Assembly: GCA_028554755.1 (NCBI GenBank)
Contig: JAPTOF010000025.1
Span: forward strand, 7,117,501-7,181,500
Length of the DNA stretch: 64,000 nt
Reading direction: 5' to 3'
Source: Cordia subcordata
Lineage: Eukaryota; Streptophyta; Magnoliopsida; Boraginales; Cordiaceae
The stretch's first letter is position 1. Each line of letters starts with the position of its first letter. A model generated the notes under the pieces. That model did not search any database. It saw only the letters and a program-made list of their open reading frames with translations, and was not told where the DNA came from. The position numbers were made by a program, and so were the translations under genes. This document shows, one piece after another, positions 56,261 to 64,000 of the stretch.

Positions 56261-57086
56261 AGTTTTCGGACATTTATGCCGAAGGCACATTTTTTTAGAT
56301 TGAGCTCAATTTAAAACCTTCTCATTATTTGAAAAGCTTCATCCAAATCGGACACGTGGTCCTCTACTTTCTTACTCTTTACGAGCATGTCGTCGATGTA
56401 AACTTTAATGTTCTGCCCACTGATCTTCGAACACCATGTTCACTATTCATTGATACATCGCTTTTGCATTTTTAAGTCTGAAAGGCATTACCCTATAGCC
56501 GTAGAGTCCTCAGTCAGTGATGAATGAGGTATATTTTTGATAAGTAGGTGCCATCTTGATCTGGTTGTAGCTAAAAAAAGTATCCATGAAAGACAACATC
56601 TTGGTCAATTCGTGATAGCAAAAAGCTGTCCTTTGGACATACTTTGTTCAAGTCAGTGAAGTCTACACATAGCCACTACTTCTCGTTTGATTTTTTAACC
56701 AATACAACATCGGAGACCCAAGTTGGATATTTAATTTCATTTATGTGGCCTACTTTAAGTAGTGTTCTATTTCCTCCTGGATAACCTTAGTTTTTTTGGC
56801 TCCGAATGTTCGACACTTTTGCCTTATAGAGCAGCATCTGGGATCGATGTTTAAACAGTGCACAATGACTTTTGGATGGATACTTGCCGTGTCAGTTGGG
56901 CTCTCTTGAAGCAAAAAAATTTTCATTTTTAGTTAAAAGTTTGGCAATACCTTTATGGAGATCATTGTTTAGCTCTGACCCGAAGTATGCTTTGTCCTCT
57001 GCAGCTTCAAGATCAATTGGTGTAAGGTCTTCCATGAGACTACCTCTTTTCAAGTCAACCTTTTCCTCATAGACCTCTACCGTCAA
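56261..57086 (-). pseudogene. pol: Reverse transcriptase, Tat-like #2
   Basis: Minus strand: pre-RT IDLEAAEDKAYFGSELNNDLHKGIAKLL (56892-57086), CVDFTDLNKVCPKDSFLLSRID (about 56610-56680), NAFQT.KCKS-type block, and KVYIDDMLVKS with the catalytic YIDD box intact at 56389-56400. FKLSSI..NVPSA (about 56290) closes the palm. Frequent stops and frameshifts. Confidence 0.78.
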
Positions 57087-57600
57087 ATCTCGATTTGCTT
57101 CTCCCCGTCTTTGGTTTGAAGGAAGCTACATCATATGCCCTCGCATCATGTCGATTTCCTCGAACAGCGATCACTCCCTCCCTCATCGAGAACTTCATCA
57201 TTTGGTGGTGTGGTAAAACTATTGCTCCTAATTTATTAAGTGTTATAAGCCCGATGATCCCGTTCAAGGTTGTTGGAAAATCAACTACCATAAAATGCGC
57301 AGCAAGATCAACGTAACTTCTACCATAGCTGATGCTCAAAGGCAGGCTTGTCATGCCTTTTGCCCATACATCGTTCCCAGCGAACCCCACAAGTTTGTTT
57401 TTCAAGGGTGTAAGTTGGACTTATTGAGATGTAGTTTTTTGAATGCTTCGTCGTATAATACATTGGTTGCACTTCCTGTTTCTGCTAGCATCCTTCGCAT
57501 TGTATAGTTAGCCAAAATAACATTAATTATTAAAGGGTCATCGTGGTTTACCGGTATCCAAACAAGGTCTGTGTTGGTTAACATTCTTCCATTATTTGCA
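57087..57600 (-). pseudogene. Aspartic protease, Tat-like #2
   Basis: Minus frame 57402-57584: WIPVNHDDPLIINVILANYTMRRML, then A-E-T-G-S-A-T-N-V-L-Y. The catalytic Asp of DTG is Glu (codon at 57480-57482). DEAFKKLHLNKSNLHP follows, and the second half is in 57067-57405: SLPLSISYGRSYVDLAAHFMVV and FPTTLNGIIGLITLNKLGA, the flap and C-terminal parts of Tat proteases. Confidence 0.78.
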
Positions 57601-58935
57601 TTTTGTTTGTCAGGGCTTCCTGGAGTGATCGGGCATACATCTTTCTCCTCCTACTGCAAGCCCTCCCGATATCATAGCGACTGTACGTAATGCCCCTCTA
57701 TCTTTTTTTTTAAGATTTAGGGTCATTGGTCAACCTTATTCTCCCATTGCTTGTTAACAAACTAAGCAAGCCTCCTTTTCCTTGCCAAAGCTTCAATTTC
57801 ATCCTTCAGGTTTTGACACTCCTCGGTAATGTGGCTGTGATCTTTGTGAAAATGACAGCATTTATTTTTGTCCCTTTTATCAGGATTACCCCTCATCTTC
57901 TCTGGCCATCTGCCATCTCTCTCGTTTTTCAATGTTGACAGAATATTGGTTAGAGAAGCATTAAAGGGGCTTAGGTTTTGAATTTTCTCTTAAACATTTT
58001 GGGATTTTCCCTTCGATATTTCACGTCGGTCCACTTTATATGGTCTTTGCTTTGCTTCTATTTCTACTTGCCTATGGCACATTCCATTCTATTTACCGCC
58101 TCTTTTTTGAAAAGATTAATCCTCTGCTAGGGTATATTTCTCAGCCAACGCTATTAGGTCGATCAATGAGATAGGCTTCTTCTTTGTCAATGAGATGGAA
58201 AGCTTAACGTCGTACATACAATGTATGAAAGCCTCCATAGCCACAGAATCAGCTAAATCTAGGACTTTCAAAGTTGTCTCATTGAACATTTTCACGAGAT
58301 CTCGTAGGGTTTTCTCTCTCTTTTATTGCATCCCGATCACTAAGGCTGATGATCGAGGAGCTATTTTTCCGTTGGTGACCCTGTCCTGAAACTAGTTGCA
58401 AATTGTTTGAATGAAGTAATAGAGTGCTTGGGTAGTTTATCATACCAAGATCGCGCAGTGCCTAACAGTGGTGAGGAAGGCTTTACATTGGGCAGCATTT
58501 GTTGCACTGTGGAAGAGCATTTATGGTTCACGATGGAGATATGATCTGCTGGGTCTCTTAATCCATCAGAGTACGACAGCTATGGTATTACAAATTCTCT
58601 GTGGGCAGGTTCCTTGATGGTTTCTTTTGACAATAAACGATTGGCAAGCTCCTCAGCATTGATGGTTCATCACATTTTGAATTTTGGTGAACATGTTTAC
58701 CAAAGCGGCAAGTTGCGGTTCTAGGCAGGCTTGTAGTGGTGGATGGTGAAAGTGAGGTACCTACCTCGTGGTGGTCGGAGCAAAGGCGAATGATTCATGG
58801 GTTTGAGTGGGTTGGAAAGGTTCGTGGGGATGGCTAGCTAAAGCATTTTGCTCGTTTCCAACGTCACCTTGATCTTCTCCTTCGTTGGCCACTGGAGGAG
58901 GGTCTCCGGCCACCTAGCTTCTTATTTGTGCCATG
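57601..58935 (-). pseudogene. gag: Gag of Tat-like #2
   Basis: Minus strand: MAQIRS at about 58930, a hydrophilic segment (PPPVANEGEDQGDVGNEQN), a decayed core, then REKTLRDLVKMFNETTLKVLDL and VAMEAFIHCMYDVKLSISL (about 58190-58320), KPISLIDLIALAEKYTLAE, and a C-terminal zinc element CCHFHKDHSHITEECQNLKDEIEAL (about 57800-57880). These blocks match the gag of Tat-type gypsy elements. Stops and frameshifts throughout. Confidence 0.75.
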
Positions 58936-58959
58936 CTACTCAATGGGTATCAAGCTTCG

Positions 58960-58980
58960 GTTCCCACACACACTCCAATC
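58960..58980 (-). promoter_or_regulatory. Primer-binding site of Tat-like #2, decayed
   Basis: On the minus strand TTGGAGTGTGTGTGGGAAC follows the LTR end GATCA by two or three bases. It resembles the TGGCGCCGTCTGTGGGAA site usual in Tat elements, altered mainly at CG positions. Confidence 0.6.
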
Positions 58981-59324
58981 TGATCCTAAAAAGAACCAGA
59001 TAAGGTTGAAATCGCTTTCTCTAGTGACGTTCCTGCAAAACAAAAAGAGCTAGACACCAATGTGGTGCCGATCAAAAACTCTTTGACGTTCAAGTGAGTT
59101 GAGTATTAATGGAAGAAATATTTTGAATCGAAAGGTCGTTATTTAGGGTAAAAAGTGACTTACCTTGTTTTCTGTGCAAACAATCTATTTATAGAATATC
59201 TCCTATTGCACGTGTCCCCTTGGGTTTTGTACAGTTTGTGTAGGGAGCACATCGAGTTTTGATTGTCAAGGGTTGCGCATGCTTGTTTGCTCGTATTGCT
59301 TTCACTGGATCGATTGGTCAAGGG
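58981..59324 (-). repeat. 5' LTR of Tat-like #2, cut by the hAT element
   Basis: Minus strand: TATAAATAG promoter (about 59185-59193), CACTTGAACGTC block, hairpin GGCACC-ACATT-GGTGTC, TCTTTTTGTTTTGCAG, and end TAGGATCA at 58981. The hairpin and TTTTGCAG block correspond to those in the Tat-like #1 LTR. The upstream part of U3 is missing because the hAT begins at about 59325; it should continue beyond the window's right edge. Confidence 0.72.
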
Positions 59325-59489
59325 TAGGGATGACAGTGGAACGAGTGACATAGAGTACCCGGCATCGACCAACCCGTTTAAAATCCTTTAAATCCTGTCC
59401 CGTTAAGAATTTGCAATGAGAACGGAACAATTTTAAATACCCGTTAGGGTTTGGGACGAGAATAGGATTGACCCCTTGGGTACCCACAT

Positions 59490-59604
59490 CTCGATACCCG
59501 GTTTCTAGAAATTAGGTAATTACAGGATACCCGGAATGATACCCGTTCCTGGTACCCTGTTTCTAGAAACTGGGTAATTACAGGGTACCCGGAACGATAC
59601 CCAT

Positions 59605-59605
<1 letters not shown>
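59490..59605. repeat. 58-bp subterminal tandem repeat, two units
   Basis: A unit built on CCGGTTTCTAGAAA, GGTAATTACAGG and TACCCGGAA is repeated with period 58 (TTTCTAGAAA at 59502 and 59560). It lies within 300 bp of the hAT end, where transposase-binding repeats are usual, and contains GGGTACCCGG palindromes. Confidence 0.75.
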
Positions 59606-59643
<38 letters not shown>

Positions 59644-59660
59644 ATGTGTGTGTGTGTATA
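59606..59660. repeat. TA/TG microsatellite
   Basis: A run of TA dinucleotides changes to TG dinucleotides with few interruptions. Confidence 0.9.
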
Positions 59661-60577
59661 AAAGAAAATGTAAATGACAAGATTTGAACCCTCAACCTTC
59701 TAGTCCTTGAAAATTTTGAGTTCATATAAATTACTATTACATATAAATTAATACTAGGCTATTATTAAATGTTTGTTTATATATGATATTTTCTTATATA
59801 CCAAATCAATTTAGCTTGAATTAATTTATATCCAATATATATATATATATACATATATATTACATGTGATTTTGTTTTATATACCAAATCAATTTAGCTT
59901 GAATTAATTTATATTCCAATAAATTTTATAATTATTACTAATAGTATAGTAGTTAAATTAAAATTATACTACTAAACAAATTAATTAGAATTGTAAAAGA
60001 AAATATGAATAGATAAACAACCATTTTTTTTTTTTGGTAATATTTATGCTAACTTTTGAACCCTTAACCTTCTAGTCTTTGAAGAATAAAGTTATATATG
60101 CATTTAAAAAAATATTGTCAATCTATTTATATAACTCTTTTTGTCTTATTTAGCATGGCTTAATTTAATAAAAAAGATAAGTTCTTATGCAATAAATTAG
60201 AAAAACAATAAAATAGGAAAAACTCACATAGTGATTATAAACTCAAAAGTTGTCAAATAATATGCCAAAACAATGTAACTTGTTATGTCTATATTAATTA
60301 TACTATTCATTTATAAACAAATTAATTAGAATTGCACAATAAATTATGCTAGTTAGAATTATAATAGGAATCTTGATAATTCCAGTTATATAACTAACTT
60401 AATTTTAATTATACTATAAATTATACAAATAGTGTTTTTGGAATAAACTCATATTAAGATACTTATCTTGTTGTTAATACTAGTTATAATGAGAAATTGA
60501 GAATTAATGAATTATATTAAAAGTCTATGTTAATTCAAATTTTATAATGAAAAAAGGAGAATTATACTATAAACTAT
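59661..60577. other. AT-rich 5' region of the hAT element
   Basis: No gene. Very AT-rich, with the phrase ATACCAAATCAATTTAGCTTGAATTAATTTATAT occurring twice (about 59798 and 59880; period about 82) and AACC(C/T)T(C/T)AACCTTCTAGTC(C/T)TTGAA also twice (about 59687 and 60058). Confidence 0.5.
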
Positions 60578-60930
60578 GTTGATTATAGTTATAACTTATA
60601 GAACTATCAAATCATAATTTCTTAAATACATAATTTTTAAGATTATATTAAAACCATTAATGGTAATTATAAAATTAAAGACTAACTTACTAACTAAAAT
60701 TGAAATAACATAATTTTCAATTTCTTATTAAGTTATATAATTTATATTATTATCTTGATTATAGTTATAACTTATAGAAGTATCAAATCATAATTTCTTA
60801 TATACATAACTTTTAAGATTACATTAAAACTATTAATGGTAATTATAAAATTAAAGACTAACTTACTAACTAAAATTGAAACAACATAATTTTTAATTTC
60901 TTATTAAGTTATATAATTTATATTGTATAA
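60578..60930. repeat. 176-bp tandem duplication, two units
   Basis: The block from GATTATAGTTATAACTTATAG to TAAGTTATATAATTTATATT occurs twice (starts 60581 and 60757) with only a few substitutions. Confidence 0.88.
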
Positions 60931-60961
60931 CCCGATCTCCACCAGCGGCACTCAAACCCAA

Positions 60962-60965
<4 letters not shown>

Positions 60966-61049
<84 letters not shown>

Positions 61050-61175
61050 AGTTTTAGGGCATTTAGATTTAAGTCTTTCAGATATGGAATTATCTCGTTT
61101 GTTTGCTCTTGGCTGCCCTTAACTTAAGCAAAGCTCATTCTCATAGTCAAGCACCAAGTACGTACGGCCAAGCAT

Positions 61176-61223
<48 letters not shown>

Positions 61224-61361
61224 CATAATTTAGTTTTAGGGCATTTAGATTTAAGTCTTTCAGATATGGAATTATCTCGTTTGTTTGCTCTTGGCTGCCC
61301 TTAACTTAAGCAAAGCTCATTCTCATAGTCAAGCACCAAGTACGTACGGCCAAGCATGACA
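60966..61361. repeat. TA arrays alternating with a perfect 135-bp duplication
   Basis: A TA array (about 60966-61044), a 135-bp unit (61045-61179), a second TA array (about 61180-61220) and an identical 135-bp unit (61227-61361). The unit starts AATTTAGTTTTAGGGCATTT and ends GGCCAAGCATGACA. I see no difference between the copies. A further phrase, CCGATCTCCACCAGCGGC, lies before the first array (about 60937) and after the second unit (about 61408). Confidence 0.92.
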
Positions 61362-61448
61362 CACCACTCGTAGCCCATAAGCACGGCGCACCTTCACTGT
61401 GAGCATCCGATCTCCACCAGCGGCGCCGACGACTATCATAGATTTCAG
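61362..61448 (+). other. Likely untranslated first exon of the hAT transposase gene
   Basis: GC-richer segment ending GATTTCAG before GT at 61449-61450. Its 5' limit is not known and probably lies within the 135-bp unit. No TATA box can be chosen with confidence because of the flanking TA arrays. Confidence 0.45.
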
Positions 61449-62267
61449 GTACTATTTTATTTTTATTTTTTTTCCTTGAATCTGATTTTTTAATGATTCT
61501 TTTATGGCTTTCTCTTTTTGATTTATGGATTTTTTGTTATTTATGGCTTTTGTAGTTTGTTTTCTATTTGACAAATAATATTGCAATAGCATGTATGATA
61601 GTTTTTAAGCTGTTGGATTATTTCTGCTCTCGAGATTCTATTCGGATATGAACATCTTGTTTCAAAATTTTGAAACCAAATTCTTGACTAAAAAATTTAA
61701 AAATATATTTTTATTATTGTCAGTCTTCATTTTGGGTTATTTTTGCTGCTCTAATTGCGTTGACAAAAGTTTCTGTTTGCTTTGAAGTTTCTTTTCCTTC
61801 TTGTTTATTTTATTTAGCATTAGCAATTATGCGTAAAGACAAGGCTTTGTGCATTGTATGCAAAAAAGATGCTAATATGGCAAATCTCTTTATTAACATC
61901 AAGTACATATGCATGACATTGTGCAGTCTTCTTTTATGCTCTCCACCACCCACCGTTAACAATTGTCAAAAATTCTACTTGTTGCTTCATAAACAATGCC
62001 ATTTCTAATTTTATTCTATTTTATTGTTAACAAGATCAACATTCTATTACTCCTGTTTTCTTACAAAAGAAAAGTTTTGGCATATACATTCTTGACATGT
62101 CTGCTTACAAGATCATATTTGCATGTATAACACTAGCATGTCTACTTGACTACTTGAGTGTTTGTCTTCTGCCAATGAATCAAGAACAAAATATATTATC
62201 TTTTTACTATCCTCATCTCTGATTTCTTTTATATTTCATATGCAATTTCTTTTTTTTTTTTTTACAG
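61449..62267 (+). other. Predicted 5' UTR intron of the hAT transposase gene
   Basis: Donor CAG|GTACTATTTT at 61449, acceptor after a long T run, TTTTTTTACAG at 62267; length 819 bp, AT-rich, no coding motif. A 5' leader intron is common in Ac-type hAT genes. Confidence 0.6.
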
Positions 62268-62297
62268 TGTGCGCATTTAAATACCTTTACTTCGGCC

Positions 62298-63830
62298 ATG
62301 TCTGATCCTAGTGTGAGTGTCTATCTTTCGCGTAAAGATGGCCAGTCAAGTAATGATCACCACTCTATTACACCTAGTACTTACAGAAACAGCCCCTAAT
62401 TCAGGTTCAACTTCAGGAACAACCCTTGGTATTAAACCTGCAGCCCTTAATTCTGGTTCAACTTTAGCCCCTATCTCAACTTCGGCCCCTTCCACAACTA
62501 ACCAGAAACAAATAGGCTCTACTTTTGCAACTATTTTACAACCTGGTGAGGAAATTGTTGTTAAAAAGCGTAAGTTGACAAGTGAGGTATGGAATCATAT
62601 GGTGAAAATAAGGAAGGATGATCAAGATTGGGCTATATGTAATTATTGAAAAGTGCATCTAAAAGCTAGTAGTGACAAAGGGACAAAGAGTTTACACAAT
62701 CTCTTGAATCATTGTCCAAAAAAGAGTAATCTGACTATTGAGGCGTCTTTAGAACATCAAAAGCAAATTGGTATCAAAACAACCAATGATGGGAAGATAC
62801 AATTTGGCAATTTCACATTTGATCAAGAGGGTTCTAGGAGGGAATTGGCCAATGCAATAATAATGCATGAGTACCCATTATCTATTGTGGAGCATGTTGG
62901 TTTTAAAAGGTTTGTGGCTAGCCTTCAACCACTTTTCAAGATGGTATCTTGTAATACCATCAAAAGCAATATATTCAAGGTGTATGACATTGAAAAAGAA
63001 AAGTTGGGAAATTGGTTGTCTCGAACCCCTACTAGAATGACTATCACAACAGATATGTGGACTTCCAATCAAAAAAAAGGGTACATGAGTATCACTGAAC
63101 ACTTTGTGGATGACAATTGGAAGTTGCAAAGCCAATTATTAAGGTACGTGAGCATTACTTAACTTTTTTAATGCTATGTAATTATGTACACAACTCATCT
63201 CTCTTTTTGTTTTGTTCTTTTTTAACTTCTAGGTTTGTTTATGTGTCTTCACCTCACACTAGAGAATTCTAGTAGAGAGTTTGTTTGATGGGTTGATGTG
63301 TTGGCATTTGGAAGAGAAATATCCACAATAACAGTTGATAATTGCAGCTCAAATCATGGTATGATGAATTTTCTCTCTGACAAATTGTCTAGACATTCCT
63401 TGCTTGATGGAAAACTTCTTCACCTGCGATATTGTGCTTATATATTAAATTTGATTGTGAAAGCTGGAATGTCTGTTATTGAAAATGTCATTGAGAACAT
63501 TCGCCATAGTGTTGTATTTTGGTCTGGTTCTCAATCTAGGGTTAAAAATTTTGAGAATATGGCTCGTTCCATGAAGTTGAGTTGTTCTAAAAAATTGGTG
63601 CTTGATGTTAAAACTCGATGGAATTGATGCTTGAGACAGCTATTGAATATAAAAATGTATTCGCAAGGTTGAGTCTTAGGGATAAGAGTCACAAAACTCT
63701 ACCATCTGAAGGAGAATGGGAATTGGCCAAGCTTATTTGTGATAACCTTAAGATCTTTTATGATCTTACCAAATTGTTCACGGGGACAAATTACCCGACT
63801 TCTAATGTTTATTTTGTTCAAATTTGTAAT
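62298..63830 (+). pseudogene. hAT (Ac-type) transposase, broken
   Basis: ATG 62298 gives MSDPSVSVYLSRKDGQSSND, then shifts frame near 62390 into a Ser/Thr/Pro-rich linker. BED finger: SEVWNHMVKIRKDDQDWAICNY, with TGA (62647-62649) where the second Cys is expected, then KVHLKAS, GTKSLHNLLNHC. The catalytic domain has TITTDMWTSN (first Asp, about 63052) and ITVDNCSSNHGM (second Asp, about 63330), then DVKTRWN (about 63605) with a frameshift, and FTGTNYPTSNVYFVQICN, where the LTR enters. An intron at 63144-63232 (AAG|GTACGTG ... TTCTAG|GTTTG) restores LLRFVYVSSPHT. The third acid and dimerisation region lie beyond the insertion. Confidence 0.82.
63144..63232 (+). other. Predicted coding intron of the hAT transposase
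   Basis: 89 bp, donor GTACGTG and acceptor TTAACTTCTAG. Splicing joins LLR to FVYVSSPHT in frame, the normal hAT sequence at this place. Confidence 0.7.
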
Positions 63831-64000
63831 TGATGTGTTTGTTTTGTGTGTTTATCTATTGCATGTATATACTTTTTTTGAGGTGTTTTGAGCTTCATTT
63901 AATGTATTAGTATAGCATTTGGGTCATAATTGTGCATATTAAGGTATAAATGTTCAGAGTTGAAGTAAAGACTTAAATGTTACACTAATGTGCGTTTATT
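63831..64000 (+). repeat. Start of an Athila-like LTR, truncated by the window edge
   Basis: TGATGTGTTTGTTTTGTG and the next about 170 bp align with the first bases of the LTRs at 28813 and 35236 (shared GAGGTGTTTTGAGCTTCATTTA-type and TGTGCATATTA phrases). It enters the hAT transposase reading frame directly after VQICN. Continues outside the window. Confidence 0.83.

Larger units (their letters stand above)
40329..59324 (-). mobile_element. Tat-like Ty3/gypsy element #2, nested host of three insertions
   Basis: Read on the minus strand: 5' LTR (58981-59324, cut by the hAT), primer site, gag, protease, RT, RNase H, integrase, then an ORF on the opposite strand (40495-42683 plus 52888-53298). 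Insertions: copia #3 in the antisense ORF and a copia scrap in the integrase. The 3' LTR is not seen; the SIRE-like #2 element begins immediately beyond 40329, so it may have inserted there or the end is lost. Confidence 0.78.
59325..63830 (+). mobile_element. hAT (Ac-type) DNA transposon, right end missing
   Basis: The left end TAGGGATGACAGTGGAACG has the TAGGG(A/G)TG(A/G)CA form of plant hAT terminal repeats. The transposase with BED zinc finger is at 62298-63830. The element has a long AT-rich 5' part with several repeats, a non-coding first exon and an intron, then coding exons. It is interrupted at 63831 by an Athila-like LTR, so the right end and 8-bp duplication (left flank GTCAAGGG) cannot be checked here. 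Confidence 0.75.

Noticed and set aside
61760..62008. 82-codon plus frame near the hAT transposase
   Set aside because: It falls inside the predicted leader intron and shows no domain.

Overview
This window is plant nuclear DNA made almost wholly of transposable elements. The evidence is the set of families present: SIRE-like and Tork-like Ty1/copia elements, Tat-like and Athila-like Ty3/gypsy elements, and an Ac-type hAT transposon with plant-style introns, all in an AT-rich background. I found no host gene, rRNA, tRNA or CRISPR array. Every transposon coding region carries stops or frameshifts, so I call them pseudogenes. The species cannot be told from the sequence alone.

Layout. 1-811: unassigned AT-rich DNA. 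About 812-9377: SIRE-like copia #1 (+) with gag, pol, an extra sense ORF and its 3' LTR. 9378-13944: mostly unassigned, with a 21-bp minisatellite and possible MITE pieces. About 13945-22613: Tat-like gypsy #1 (+), cut by an Athila-like solo LTR (15100-16747, TSD AAGCT) and carrying an antisense coiled-coil ORF before its 3' LTR. 23262-40328: SIRE-like copia #2 (+), split by an Athila-like element that has gag and protease but no RT, RNase H or integrase (28813-37010, TSD CATCA). 40329-59324: Tat-like gypsy #2 (-). Its antisense ORF (which reads +) is split by copia #3 (-, 42684-52882), and the integrase of copia #3 is split in turn by Tork-like copia #4 (+, 43856-49476, TSD CTCAC). A deleted copia scrap also sits in the integrase of gypsy #2. 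59325-63830: hAT transposon. 63831-64000: the start of another Athila-like LTR, which interrupts the hAT transposase.

Order of events. Target-site duplications and re-closing reading frames give relative ages: gypsy #2 is older than copia #3, which is older than copia #4; SIRE-like #2 is older than the Athila-like element; Tat #1 is older than the solo LTR; the hAT is older than the Athila-like LTR at the right edge. Copia #4 is the best preserved. Its LTRs differ at about 15 of roughly 335 aligned sites by hand count, and its pol stays in one frame with about 11 stops.

The points most worth pursuing are the gag-protease-only Athila-like element, the accessory ORFs (sense in the SIRE-like pair, antisense in the Tat-like pair), a dense TTGAC (W-box core) array in the Tork leader, TCGACCGG-type clusters shared by LTRs of unrelated families, and a perfect 135-bp duplication between TA arrays in the hAT leader.
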